A DNA stretch of 64,000 nt, taken from the NCBI GenBank assembly GCA_030407005.1, contig JAUDYN010000003.1, positions 3,038,001-3,102,000 of the forward strand, in the 5' to 3' direction. The stretch comes from Desarmillaria ectypa. Its lineage: Eukaryota; Basidiomycota; Agaricomycetes; Agaricales; Physalacriaceae. The notes beneath the pieces were generated by a model, which had not been told where the DNA came from, made no database searches, and saw nothing but the letters and a program-made list of their open reading frames with translations. This document shows, in pieces, positions 11,884-24,649 of this stretch. Both the position numbers and the translations under genes were made by a program. Position 1 is the stretch's first letter; each line of letters opens with the position of its first letter.

Positions 11884-14488
11884 TTACGGTATATGGGTAC
11901 CATTCTGATCGGTACACCAATTGTCTGACCAAGGTTCAATCGCAGCGCATTTTGGGGTTAATCCTTCAGGCTCATTACCGGCGTCCTTTAGCAACAGCGC
12001 TACGACGCCGTGGGGTGGAACCGCACGAGCAGTAAAGTTGCGGACAGCAGTTCCATTGTCAGTGTGAGTCCAGAGATCCTGTAAAATTCAGCGTAAGTAA
12101 TAGCAACATGACGCTGTGAATCGTAACTTACTCGTACAGCATATTGCCTCCCCGAACGTATCCACGGGGATTCTGTCAGATTGAAGAAGATGTCGGCTGG
12201 TTCGTCCAGAGTATTAATCTGACAGCAGCGTAAGTTGCATACAGTGTCGTTCTATCCGCTACCTACTAGCATAAAAATGGTCCCGTTTTGACTGTCTCCA
12301 CTCCAGTACTGTGCAGGATGTGTTTTGTTGAAGGTCCAATTAGGCTGTTTTTTAAAACGTAAGATACGCTACGGAAAATATGACGAACAAGAATTGCTCA
12401 CATTGAGGCCCCATCTGAAAGGCGTCACACCAGGACCAACGACTGGGTCTTGATTGATTGCGATGACTTCGGTATTCTTGAAGATGCTCAGCGTTTCTTG
12501 GGAGATCGAGGCAAGCTACGCCAAACGTTAGACAGAGCAAAAAGCAGGCATATTAAACCAACATGGGCCCCCTACATCAGAAGAAACTTGGTAAATCGAC
12601 TCCAATGACGAAGCGACACTTACGATGAGTAGAGGAGACTTCATGAAGCTCCATGCCGTGAAATGGGTCTTGGACTCTTCATATGTGAGGTCGCCGTTTC
12701 CAACTTCAAGCTGTAGACCTTTGTCAACACATATAACAGTGGCGCGCCTTTCACAACTCACGATATCCATATCGTTATGACCATAAAAATCTGAAGCCCA
12801 TGCGTAGAAGGAGTTTCTAGATACCGTTGAGCGCAATCTAATTGAAGTTATCGAGCTCACTGGTTGATGATGCTGACGATGGACGGCCAGTTGGCGCCTA
12901 TATCATCCGTTGTCTATAAAAACGAGTGAATTGGAACACTGGACCGCGGATACGTGAAAGCACCAACCCTCCAAGTTGGACCTAGGTTACGTGCCCACAA
13001 CCAGGGTTCAAGCTGCAGCGGTCGATATTAAATAGATCTGACTTTATAGAATGTAAAGGACTTACACGACCCCACTGACACAAAGAAAGGAGCATTGGCG
13101 GCTTTCCGGTTGACATGGCTAGGTCTTTGATCGCGTTAGCCATGACAGTGAACTCTGACCAAAAGGAACGATGGTATCGCGAATTCACAGAACAGCAGAG
13201 AAAGAAGCTTACTGCCAATCATGCCCTCTCGAATAATTTCATCGAAAGGTACTGGCACAAAATCCTCAGTCATAGGAGTAGTGCGGCAGATGATGATGAA
13301 ATACCTGCACAATTGTCATACCTGAAGGTGATGCATCAATATTGGACGTGGAGTCGGGTGCAAACAAACTTACTTCAACAAATCAAATCCCCAATCTACA
13401 CGGAACAACTTTGCATCTCTATTGATATAGGTTGAGTGTTTAAAAGTCTGAATGGTTCAAAGCACTGAACCTTGCTTCATTCTGGAATGAACCAGGGTAA
13501 TATTGGCATGTATACCAACCGGAATCCCCATACTGTAAGGAAGTTAACATGTTTCGAAATAACACGAGATTTCTCGTACAATTCCAGCTTTCCTAGATAG
13601 TTGTTAGTAGGTGGAACTTGGATGAAAACGTTGGAGACACTGACATCCCAAGGCCATGGATATGATCAGTCAGGAACCTCATTCCAGAAGGAAAGCGCTC
13701 TTTGTCTGGAAAGATAGGTTACCTTTTCGATGAAGGCATAGTGAACATAGTAGAATCACGGACTGGCAACGATGTCTCCTTTTTCATTTCGTTTCTTCTC
13801 CGAATAACAGTCGTCGAGGTTTACATACTCGTAACCTACGTCCTGCACGTAGGTAAGCGCAAGATCATAGCGAAGTAATTAGACCTACCCTCAGACCAAG
13901 AGATACCATGAGGTCTGCAGTTTCAAGGATGAGGGTCTCATTGATATTGCACCAGTATGAATTCCAAGCTAGTTGGCGCGTCAATATTGTCTGTGAGTTC
14001 TGTTACTTGGTACGACGCACTGTTGTATCCCATGACTAGAAAGGCACACATTCCAGCATGCACAAATTGGTGGGGGATAAAGCAAACGCACATGGTAGCT
14101 TGCCAACTCTCAGTTCGTCTTCTTCTTTTGTGGATGCTGTCCTTGTAGCGTAAAAAACAAGCGCAACGGCGATTGAGACAGTGAGTGCAAATATGCCCCA
14201 GATGGCGGTGGCCGTATTCGATTTTCCCTTCCAGGTGCGATAACTGTGACGGTCTGTCGGGTCCGTCGTTGATCCACCATTGAGAAAGGCGGTTGTTTCG
14301 TAGTTGTCTGGGGGTTTATTGAGTTTGGAGACGTATTTGCTTCTGGTTGCAACCTACCCTCATTTTCATCTGCTTCATGAGCGAGGAAAAGGTAGTAAGT
14401 AGCTTATTTACCTAGTGAAGGGGCTGGGTACGCGTCAATGAAGGAAGGAGATATCAGTAAGAGATACCTCACTCATACTGAATCCCAT
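11884..14488 (-). CDS. GH27 alpha-galactosidase with N-terminal membrane anchor
   Basis: Hydrolyses terminal alpha-1,6-galactose from oligosaccharides and galactomannans. Family blocks appear in order: KLPFMGYNTWNSYWCNINETLILETADLMVSLGL, then VGYEYVNLDDCYSEK, DSGWYTCQYYPGSFQNEA, WGFDLLKYDNCA (nucleophile Asp in YDNC), FYAWASDFYGHNDMD, LEVGNGDLTYEESKTHF and a beta-sandwich end with WCTDQNGTHIP at TAA 11884-11886. There are about 12 introns. Instead of a cleavable signal peptide, the exon at about 14310-14110 encodes a polar head (NYETTAFLNGG) and a membrane helix (AIWGIFALTVSIAVALVFY), predicting a type II membrane enzyme facing outward. Upstream, two 12-nt micro-exons (14358-14369, 14412-14423) fit the frame. 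The start codon is not resolved; ATG 14488 is a candidate. Confidence 0.85.
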
Positions 14489-14823
14489 CCAATGGACGAG
14501 ACGTATATCTTCCCTGCTTTCAGGCAGACTGAAGTCTTCCTGGAGTTTAACACAAGTTACTTATCTGAGAGTTTGAGCCTGCAGACCTCGATATTCCAGT
14601 AATGGGCTTGCAGGCGTTGTTTGGGCGGAGCCAGTTCGATGTTGATGGCTGCAATAATGGAAGCGTTCCCCCCACTTTATGTCCGGCTTGGCACATTACG
14701 TCATGAGACAATTCGCAGGCGTGAGAAATTCAAACATTGACGCGTGCCTTTGCGTGGCCGTGTCAGATTTGCTCTGTTTCCTATTTTTTTTTTCTACGCC
14801 ACTATCAAACGTCGCACATTGCC
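14489..14823. promoter_or_regulatory. Divergent promoter region
   Basis: This 335-bp interval separates the divergent alpha-galactosidase and Ies4-like genes. A pyrimidine tract (TTTTTTTTTCTACG) lies about 40 bp before ATG 14824. No defined operator is recognised. Confidence 0.35.
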
Positions 14824-16118
14824 ATGGACGAAGATGTAGACATGGATGCACCCCAGATTTCGACACTCAGGGAAGAGGTTACGCCCCCACCTCCTCAGCG
14901 TACAGGGATTCGTGTCAAGCTTGTCGTAGGCAAGAAAAACGCGGGTTCGACTGTTACGGTGCCATCGAAACGACCGCACACGGAAGACGAAGCCGACGAA
15001 GATGAAGATCAGGAAGACCAACTCATCGATGACGATGACGATGTCAGCGCTAAACCATCGAAGGCGCCCGCGCGGCCTGTAGAAACGACGCCTAAACGCA
15101 AGGCCCCCGTAAAGAGGAAGTCGAAGAAGACAGAGAAAAAGAACTCAGAAGAGAAGCAGGAAAAACCGGTTCTGCCGCCTCCACCGCCTCCGCCGCCTCC
15201 GTTGCCAGGTATGTTCTTCCTATGTATCACTACAAACAGTCGGTCTAAAAGCTGGTATACAGAAGAAGGATTTGACCCAAATCATATCTCTTTGACTGTC
15301 GTCCCTCCAGTAGAACCGCCCTCTGCACCTCCCAAGGCGGTGAAGAAGAAACCTGCAGCGAAGAAAGCGCCTGCAAAACCGAAAGTTACCAAACCACCAA
15401 AGTCTGTATCTCGTCTTTTTTGCTGTATGCCCTTCGCTAATGGCGTGTTCAGGGTGAAGAATGTCCTTCCTCAACTCGCTGACGATGCTGGTGTGCTTAG
15501 CGAAGGTGTGTAATAAGACTACTTCTACTGACTATTTGCTAATTGGATATAGGGGGTTTTACTGGCACGGCTGCTTCATCGCCCGTAACAACCCATTTCG
15601 CCAATAGTCCTGAGCCAGAACTCGCCGATGCGCCTGCCGAAGAAATCAACATCGAGACCCTCCTTCTCCCAGTATATCCACTTCCGACAAAACCATTCCC
15701 TGTCCAACCTCCTCCAAAAATCAGTTCTGGATTTGCTCCTATCATGCCACTGGACAGGAGCGGCAAAAAAGTGCGGTTATGGCGCGTAGCCAACAGAGAA
15801 ATTCGAGGAATTGCTGGAGGCCGTTGGTTTGCTCGCACATGGGTCGGCGAAAAAGATTCGGAATATGCTGGTTCCAAAACCAGCGAAGGCGCGTTGACTA
15901 TTCCGAAGTTACCGGCCGTGCTTTCGGCATCAGGAAAGGGTAAAGGAAAAGTGAATAAAGCACTTTCTTTAACAGGGACCTCGCGGTCAGGATCACTTGT
16001 TCCTGAGGGGCCAACTATTCCTGGAGTCCGTAATCTCACAAAAATGCGGAATAGCATGCAATTCCCACCACCGCCATCGTCCGAAGCAGGAGATTCTGAT
16101 ATGATGGGGCCAGGCTGA
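14824..16118 (+). CDS. Ies4-like nuclear protein (possible INO80 complex subunit)
   Basis: Four exons from ATG 14824, with introns near 15209-15263, 15410-15452 and 15509-15553, all preserving frame. The N-terminus is acidic (MDEDVDMDAP). Next come a GIRVKLVVGKK block, a long Asp/Glu run, Lys/Ala/Pro-rich repeats (KRKAPVKRKSKK; KKPAAKKAPAKPK) and a nine-proline tract. The best ordered part is PLPTKPFPVQPPPKI..., then KVRLWRVANREIRGIAGGRWFARTWV, then a serine-rich tail ending at TGA 16116-16118. The basic KLVVGKK-like element and the R-W..REIRG..G..W block resemble the fungal INO80 subunit Ies4, which is also lysine-rich and intrinsically disordered. The assignment rests on short similarity. 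A generic DNA-associated protein is the alternative. Confidence 0.55.
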
Positions 16119-16396
16119 TGGCCCGTTACTATGTTTTATTAGTATCACGTATATTTCGTACTACTATTCATTCATTCCGGGGACTGTCGTTACTTTATCT
16201 ATGCACTATAATTTATTGCAGGCTACTACTATTATCTCAACATGACGTCGCGACGCAGTTAGATTGAGGTCACGGTGTGACGGTAATCGACTTTTGCTGC
16301 TTTTGCTAGTTTCTCTGCCAAGTCCAACGCTCTCAACAACGCCGAGCGTCTGGTATCCAACGACGAGGGCGCAACGCTCTGCTCTCTCTCGCTGCC

Positions 16397-19300
16397 ATGG
16401 CATTGACGGATTCCGCAGAAGCAGGCATGGTACCGAAGAAAGGTTCCACGTGGATCTCTGAGAGAACGAGTGAACGTGGTGCGTCAGGCCTTCGCCGACT
16501 TTGCCAATCCGGAGGTGCTTAATGACACCATCAGCTGCTGCCCAACAAGCATATGAATCGGATCCCAAGTACAAGAAATACACCCAGCAGGTCGAGAAGT
16601 GCCTCAATTCGTTCGATAATGTACACGAATGGGCGGATTGCATCGCGTTTTTGAAGCAGCTGCTCAAGGTGCGCTTATGTGTCGCCTTTGTCTGCCGTGT
16701 ATTCACTGCGAACAGACCTTCCAATCGTACATGCAGTTCAAGGAGATCCCACGCAAGCTGATTGTTGCAAAACGGCTGTCGCAGTGCTTGAATCCCGCTC
16801 TACCCACGGGGGTGCACCAGCGGGCATTAGATGTCTATGCTCATATTCTCGCAGTATTGGGAGTGAGTACAGTCTGGCCTGGAATAGCATCCTGCTAATG
16901 GTATATCCAGTCGGAAGGTCTCAGGCGCGACCTAGCACTCTGGTCGTCTGGTCTTTTCCCCTTCTTCGAATATGCTGCGACATCCGTCAAGGTATGCTTC
17001 ACACTTCTTCGTTGCGCATCCGTAGTAACAATTATCAAAGCCTACTCTCTTGAATCTGTACGACACACACTATCTGCCCTTGCAAGGGGGCCTGCGTCCC
17101 GTAATGAAGTCATTCATTATAGCGCTGTTGCCCGGGTTAGAGGAGGAGACTGGGGAGTTCTTTGAAAAGGTACGCTTCTCTCCAACAGTATTTATGTTGT
17201 ATCTCATTCATGGGTAGGTACTGAGTTTACTGGATCGTCTGTCTGGGGCCGTATCAATGTCGTTCTTCTTCCAAAACATCTGGTTGGTCATGCTAACAAC
17301 GCCAGCTGCCCGTGGGACATCCCTCAATCTTCTTTCACGTCGACTTCCGCGCTTAACTGGTGATGAAGGTGCGCTATACCCTCCACAGCCCCCCGACCAC
17401 GCGTCTAACTTGTGTCAGATATATCGTCCATCATTGGCCGGGACATCGGTTTGATGATTCGTGCCTTTGCTGCTGCCTTGGAGGACGAGAACCTTCTCGT
17501 ACGAAGAGGAGCTTTAGACCTTCTACTGCAGTCTATGCGTCTGGATAGTGTGGCACTGCGGAAGGCTCAAGGAGAAGATCATACAATCTTGATGAAGGCA
17601 GCAATTTCTGTTGTACTCCGACGCGATCTCTCCTTGAATCGGCGGCTGTACACTTGGTTACTTGGGCCTGATGAAAAAGCGGAGCATCAAATTACTTACC
17701 TACGGGCCAATGCATTGAATCTGCTTAGTTCCACCTTGAAAGTAAGTTCTGTCAGTCGAGCTTCATGCTGACAGAACTGACAATATGGCAGGAGGAGATG
17801 ACCTCGCCTTCCAGTGAATATTCCGAGTCAAGGCCATTCAAGATTTTTATCTCTCTTCTTGATAAATGGGAGATAGGCGCACCACTAACGGATGTGCTTG
17901 TATTCGACTCTTTCAAAGCTCTTAAAGGTCTGGTCCTGACGAGCACCGATGGTAGCGAAGATGTTAGAATCCCTCTCTTGTTCTTGACTACACGCTTATT
18001 GTTGCATTTTAGGTGACTATGACGGCTAGCACTCTGTACGAAGCCGTGGAGCCAGGCATAATATGGAAGCAACTACTCCAAGCAGTATTTGATGAAATCA
18101 TCAAGGATGAAGAGAAATGCGAAGTAGGCTCTCTGCGTGACAAGTTTTCTGATAGGATGTTGACAATTTTTAGGCAATTTCCATGGTCCAATTCATCCTC
18201 AAGACGTTCTCGCAGGACGAGGAGATTCAGACCATTCATCTACCTGTAATCTTCGCAGCCATCGTCGATCTTTTGCATGCAAGCCAGTCACTTTCTCTCA
18301 ATGTCATCTATGCTGACTGTCAGGTTTGTTCCAGTTTCGATTGAGTACGACAAAGTCTCCGACTTTGTCCACCACCAAGGAAACTTTGTCGCTCTTGGAG
18401 ACCATACTGCGCCAGGTTCCTCATGTGGCTCTTATGCAGCGGCCGGAAGCAAGTGAAGGGGACACTTCTGCGAGGGATTCACAACGGCCATACATCTTTG
18501 CTTGCACAGTTTACGGAATTGAACCCCTTGCAATCGAGCCTGCCCCACCTTCCGCGTCTTTCAAAATCCCTTTCGCATCATCTTTCGAGAGCTTGGTGTC
18601 CCTGAGCTCCGTCTTCTCTCATGTATTAGTTTCGGCTGCAGACAGGGTTGTCGCATTCCGTGAAGCGCTCTGTCAGACCCTTCTTCTCCTTGATGCGCTG
18701 GTCGGCAGACTTGGTACATCTATGATGAAGGTTACGTGGCATCCTTCGCACTGGCTGTCAGTGGTTCTTGATTGTATCAACCACGGGGTGAGATTCACTT
18801 GTGGGTATGGCAGAAATAAACTGACCAGCGTTGATTTGTTAGTCTACCAATTTTACGATCGTGGATCGCACCGTGAGCCTTGTCGTTGCGTTGCATCATG
18901 CCTCAGGGATGGAACCCAAAGTGCACATTGATGAACGCCATACAATGTACAAAATGGTGACCAAACTTCTTTGTTATCTTCGCTCAGATTGTGCAGCATA
19001 TCATGTACGGGCGGTTAATCTTATCTGGGCATTGGAAGCCGCCACCAAGAGACCCCATATCGAGTCGATCCTGGCTCAAACCATGAATTCGCCCGAGTCT
19101 CGGAACGTTCAAGACTCGTATGAAGCATTTGGTGTTCTGTGGAGATTAACAGGTTCGATCGTAAAGACTCCGGGTGCGGTAAATGCTGATTCTTTCGTCC
19201 AGAGGATAATCTCCTTCCTGGTTTCCGGTTCAAAGTTCCTATGATGATAGTTCTGGATACCCTGAAAAACGATGACCCTAGTTTTCGGCGGATTGGCGAA

Positions 19301-22300
19301 ACGTGGATGCGTTGTAGTCTCAAGTCCTATTTGAGGTATGCATCCAGACGGTCAGAATTTCTGTGTTACTAACGTTGTCTTCAGAGTGCTGGACCCGATC
19401 ATCTTCGAACTGTTAGATCCATCTATTCGTAGAGTGTCCAGCACCACAAAAGTTCGAGGGAAAGAACTACAGGGGTTCGTTTATGGGCGCCCCTTCGATC
19501 AGCGTTATACCCAACATTTGCTCGAGATGTTACTATCTGTAATACGATTTGGCGGACAAGGATTCGCCAAGACTGCACGGAACACACCCATCAAGCGTTC
19601 ACAGCATTCAGGGCTTGTTCAAAGGGTACAGTCTGGTACGGTGATTCCAGTGCCATTTTCGTGTATCACTGGCTGACATCTTAATAAGGGGGTTTCCCTG
19701 AGCAAGATGTTACTTACATGGAAGTCCTTGTGGATCTGTTGCTTCGGTACGGGAAATATTTTTTGCGCAAGTAGTTGGATCTAACATGCCTACAGTTTCC
19801 TCCAATCTGAGCCCAGTATGCCTTGGGCTCCTACTATGCGACCTCAGAATGCAGTGATACATTCAACCACTGTGGAGCTTCTTCAGACGATTGTTGCTCG
19901 CGGCGAAATAGAGCTTGTCGTGGTTGAATCTATTGAAGCAATAGTCGTCGGAAAGCTCTATTATTGCATTCACACGAACAGACTGGATCTGCAGAATAAG
20001 CTGCTTCACTTGCTCCATTCAGTGATCTCTGCATCCACCACTGACGATCTTGTCAGACCGTTCTCTGGGAAGCATAGGCAAGGTGAACGGCCTCCGGAGA
20101 CCTTAACAACTTTTGACAGCACCCAGGAAGCACAATCCAGAGCATACGCCGTCAATCCTTTACTTATTCAGACCCTAATAGATGGCATATCTGTTCCAGC
20201 AAATCGGCCTGTTTTGCAGCACTGGCTGGACTTTGTCCTCATGGCTATCCCTCAGTTCCAGCCAGCTTTACATTCAGTTGTTGTCCCTCTAAATGAATGC
20301 CTATGTCGTCAGCTTCAAATGTCTCTTGACAACGTTTTAAAGGCGTCAAGTCACGATGACACATTTAGCGATGATACGAACTCCACGGTCACCGATGCAG
20401 AGTTCATCATGCTGCTGAATGGCCTTGAACGTCTCGTACTACTTAGTCTTGCGTACACATCAGAGCTGCAAAGCCCGGAGGAGGATCAAAGCGGGGCAGA
20501 GAAGTCTGCTGAGTCTGGAGGTCTTCTTGGTTACGTTTCCACCGTCTTTAGCTCTGAAAACACGCAGCAGAATGTGGATGAACAGCTGACGGTTCGTTTC
20601 CGACTGAATTTTTCTGCAATGGCTGACCATATCTGCAGGTTCGATCGCAAGGCTACCGCTCGCTACGAGATGCAGTGCAGGTTCTGTATTCAATATGGGG
20701 TTTGCTATGTTGGACAGATCCTGAGACGCGTGCTCCGAAAGATGAATCGACATCTCTCGTCTACAATCGGGTACGCCTCCGCAGTCGCAGGGTGCTGGAG
20801 CACCTGTTCCGAGTGCAGTCTCCTGAGGTTTTCGAAGCCATTGTAGATTGCTGGAACAAGGATGCTGGGGTACGCTGTATCACTACCATTTATTGCTCAA
20901 GTGCTCTAAAACTCATCTAGATTGCTATGACTACGTCGAGCCCAGCATTTGAGTTGACTGATGTATTGATAGCGAATGCGCAGAGCACGGTCCAGATGAT
21001 ATGTGACAGTATCTCAGGTCGCATCTCAGGTCTGTTGGAGAAAACGAGGAAGCAGGCAATGAATCCTGAACTGTTGGCTCCCTTTTTCCTGCTCTTTGGA
21101 AAGACATGCTGATGCTTGCATAGAACCGATGGCGTACTGTTTAGGTTCCTTGAGCAATACCTACAGCGTCTCGAGGGACCTCTGGCTGTGCAAGTTTGGA
21201 ACCGTTTTCTCCAATTGACCAAGGAAGTCATCGGCGGTGGAAAGGACTATAGATTGCAGAGCTTTCCGACCCTGAGGTGCGTCATCCTGGTTGCGCAACT
21301 GGCCAGCGTAATAGAATTCGTTTCCTAGATGCTTGACCGTCTTGGCGGATAAGCTAACCCAGACGACAGCTATAGAAGATAGGCGGATTCGTAAGGACCT
21401 TCAGGTAAAACTGTTCCCCTTCATGGGAGGCTCCGTATTGAAACTCACGATAGGAAACTTTTGGAAAACTTCTCGACTCATGTGTGATATATGCTGGCCG
21501 ATCATTCGATCAAGGTTCCTGGATTCGGCGGACTACCAAAGAGGCTCTAGCCACCAATGGCAGAGAATCTCCAGCTCCACGGAATGGTGAGACCTCAAAA
21601 TCACAGATTTCCGACCTTGAGTGCTAAGTATCAACTCTAGAAGCAAAGATTGACGAAAAGCTCAATTCAAGTAGCACCTCATTAACGCCCGAAACACCCA
21701 AGCCTGCCTCTAACGAAGTGATGATTCAGGTAAGAAGCATGTAGCTATATGAAGGATTTTGAACTTAATGCGTGTGTAGATTAATGACTTCATCGCGAAA
21801 ACCATACTTCCGAACTTGCGGCGTTTCCTTGTGGACAACGACAAGGTTGCGGCAGCATGCAGCAATATCGTGTATTACATCGTCAACCCAGCCATGAAAG
21901 GCAAAGCTAAGTAAGTGGAATGTTTTCAGGCAGGTTACGTTATTTACTCTTCTGCAGGCCAATGGAAGTGGATGCCACCACCGTTTCCATCCTACATCAA
22001 ATGTCCAGGCTTCCTGCAGCCCTGAAAGCGTGGCGGACACCGATAGCAGAGTTGTTGAACGACAACAGGGTATTCAATAGCACTGCAGAGGCTGCTGAAC
22101 CATGGAAACCTATAGTCAAGGCTCTCTTTGATGCTGACAGAACTGCGTTTCCCGAATTACTTGGTACGTTTCATGTTTGCGTTTAATACACCCCCATAGA
22201 TGTGACCGTTTCGCAGGCAAGGTGGCCACCGCCCCATCTACGAATATTTTTACGAATAGGGAATACGAAATGTTGTTGCGGTCGCTCAACCTTCGTAGAC

Positions 22301-23149
22301 TATCCTTCGTGTTGTTCACCGGGGACAAGAATCATTTCCTAACACAACTACCGTTGATACAGGAGAAACTGGTGGATATTCTTCGTAACGTGCCAGCCCC
22401 AAATGTCCAGAGTGACGTTTACCTCTGTATACGCGTCCTATTGTGCCGTCTATCGCCCCATAACCTCACCAGCTTCTGGCCGGTGATTCTCACAGAATTG
22501 GTTATAGTTCTTCCCATCCTGAAACAGTATTCCGCTGACTGTCTCCTGTGTAGTACCGTCTCTTCGAACAAATCACGTCCACATTACCGTCGGATGGATC
22601 AGACGATCTACAACTGATATTGTCCGCGTGCAAGTTCTTAGATCTTCTGTTGGTCCTACAAACCGAGGAATTTCAAATGTATGTGCCCATCTGCCCGGTC
22701 CGTATCATAACTTACTTGGCGCCTCGTTCCAGTCATCAATGGATCTTCATAACCGATACAGTGGATGCGATATATCGACCAAACGATTGGTACCCAGAAG
22801 CGATGTTTGACCAGTTGGCTGAGATTGTTGGTAATCTACCCAGAGTATGCTCTTCTCTTCTTTGGTTCGGTAACGTAGCCTAATTTTTTCGATGGCATTG
22901 TAGAATCCTGCTTCGCAGAACGGATCAACCATCCTAGACACTGGTGCAGCGTCGCCATTTAGCTCCCAGAGGGTGATGCGACGTCCTTTGTTGAACGGGA
23001 TCCATCAGATAGATAGCATTCGTGATTTGGTCCCCTTCTTTTCTAGCGTGAGTATTTCATCTTATGAGAGTGTTTACGCGAGTGGTGGTATTGTGGATTG
23101 GGAGGCGTTAGAGAAGGGGTTAATGGACGATATGTTTGACGGACGGTAA
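16397..23149 (+). CDS. DOP1: DOP1 (Dopey) family protein, Golgi/endosome leucine-zipper-like protein
   Basis: DOP1 works with the flippase Neo1 and Mon2 at the Golgi and endosomes in membrane traffic and ER organisation. Exon 1 starts at ATG 16397 (MALTDSAEAGMVPKK). After an intron the conserved Dopey N-domain begins (YESDPKYKKYTQQVEKCLNSF, then WADCIAFLKQLLK, LIVAKRLSQCLNPALP, GVHQRALDVY). Further blocks are GLFPFFEYAATSVKP, LEDENLLVRRGALDLLLQSM, FRFKVPMMIVLDTLK..RRIGETWMRC, LDPIIFELLDPSIRR and, in the C-terminal part, YFV-type helical repeats with NLPRFLVDNDK-like sequence. The last codons read GLMDDMFDGR, then TAA 23147-23149. More than 20 introns, all short; the join near 19155-19204 uses a 50-nt intron with donor GTTCGA. 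The product is about 1,700-1,800 residues, the usual size. It converges on the EF-hand gene with 176 bp between stops. Confidence 0.9.
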
Positions 23150-23325
23150 TTATTTAACAGGTTACTACATGTATTGATACCTCTCACTTTGCTTGTGATA
23201 CCTTAATACTACGTCTCTTCGGATATCTTACGATTATTAACATACGCATTGGATTGACAGCGGAGTCCGAAAACAAGAATAATATAACAGTGGTATACGG
23301 AAACGAAAAGGTTACATCGGGGTAG

Positions 23326-24649
23326 CTAGAAATCATTCCAATTGCGTTTGAACTTGTACTGCATCCGATTCTGGTCAACCTCAGCGTGTTTGTAAGACGA
23401 GGAATAAAATGCTTTACCTTGTAGGGCATATTTTTCCTGTCGCCAAGATAAGTAAACGTAGAGTGACTGCAACAAGCTGGCTCACCGCATTTTGTCACCA
23501 GCATTTGACGGAGGCAAGTATCCTTCCTCCCCGGATCCCCACGCCCCCTTCTTATCACCCTCTGACTTGGCTCCACGGAATCTGACATCGGGGTCTTGCT
23601 TTTCCGGCGGCGTCACCCTTGTAATTTTAGGGTTAGGAGGTTCGGCTAGAGGAGTGGCTTTTTCGCGTTGCTCGTCATGAGGATGGGCCGCAGCTAACGG
23701 TTCTTGATCCGTGCCTTGCAGTTGGACGTGTTGATCTTCAGGATGTGCACCTTCGGGAAGGGGCTCGTGCGATCGTAAAACCTCCTCGACTGTGATTCCT
23801 TGGTAGGCCGCCTCCTTCTCCGCTTCTTTGAGCTCGATGTCCTCATGGTGGGCAAAGTGTTCAATGTCTTCCGGGTGAATATATGCTTCGTCACCTTGAG
23901 TTTCGGGGGTATTATGAAACTCTTCTTCGTGGTGCAGGAAAAACTCTTTGGACGTATATTCTTAGAAATGGAAGGGCGACTGAGTTAGGTTGAGACTTAC
24001 CGCTCTCAACGTCGTAATGGTGGCCTTCTGCGCCCAGGTCATCGAAACTTGGCAAACCACTAAGCCCGGCGTCTGCAAGCTCCTTTGCAGTTACCCTTCC
24101 ATCCCCGTCCTTATCAAGTTTTTCGAGTACGACCTTTACTATGTGGTCGGCCTTTTGCTGATGCTCTATGTCATCCTATAGCGTAGATGTAGGTCAGACT
24201 GACTGCCCATGATCAGCAGTGCACATACCTTGGACTTCTTTTGAGAATAGACGTGATGGACACCGTAAATAGCTTGAATCTCGTCCTTGTTCCAGTACCC
24301 ATCCCTGAGAAATCCGATTCAATACCGTACTAGGTAGGCAAGTGGATGAACATACCGGTCGAGATCATGGATCTGGAAAAAACTGTTGGAGTCAAAAGAC
24401 TCTCTACAAAGGCATATTTTAGACATCAACTTGGCATAGAATAAACAAGACTGACTCACATATGGTGCTCCTTGGCCATCTGGAATGAAATCAGTGCAAC
24501 TACCCCGCGTTGACAATCCAGTGAGGACGTACGTGTCTCTGCGCATACTCCTGCAAAGTTTCGCCATCAGAAGGACCATCATGACTGTGTCCGTGTCCGA
24601 GTACACTGAGGGAGGAAGATATTAGGGAAAGAAAAAGCGAGGTCCTCAT
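23326..24649 (-). CDS. Secreted nucleobindin/Ssp120-like EF-hand protein
   Basis: A calcium-binding protein of the secretory pathway. ATG 24649 opens a signal peptide (MRTSLFLSLISSSLSVLG) followed by HGHSHDGPSDGETLQEYAQRH. Two EF-hands follow: FQIHDLDRDGYWNKDEI and LEKLDKDGDGRVTAKEL, the second a canonical DxDxDG loop. The rest is acidic and His-rich (FLHHEEEFHNTPE), then a Pro/Lys-rich region. The C-terminus NMPYK/YKFKRNWNDF is rejoined over an intron (about 23361-23420). Stop TAG 23326-23328. At least five introns. No HDEL retention signal is present. The two EF-hands spaced by a helix and the secretory signal match fungal nucleobindin-like proteins; the yeast relative Ssp120 binds a cargo receptor. 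Confidence 0.85.

Noticed and set aside
14737..14823. Upstream ATG giving a longer N-terminus for the Ies4-like protein
   Set aside because: The extra residues are Phe/Cys-rich and not family-like. The methionine at 14824 begins the acidic head expected and follows a pyrimidine tract.
15176..15207. Proline-codon microsatellite (CCG/CCT repeats)
   Set aside because: It is a coding poly-proline tract in the Ies4-like gene, not a separate repeat element.
15539..16057. Minus-strand frame of 172 codons within the Ies4-like gene
   Set aside because: It lies wholly inside the antisense of a coding exon and has shadow-like composition with no start context.
19155..19260. Apparent frameshift in DOP1 near the FRFKVPMM block
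   Set aside because: A 50-nt intron (donor GTTCGA, acceptor TCCAG) restores the expected WRLTEDNLLPGF reading, so the gene is intact there.
24067..24180. Plus-strand frame opposite the EF-hand gene
   Set aside because: It is the shadow of the EF-hand exon with the DKDGDG loop on the other strand.
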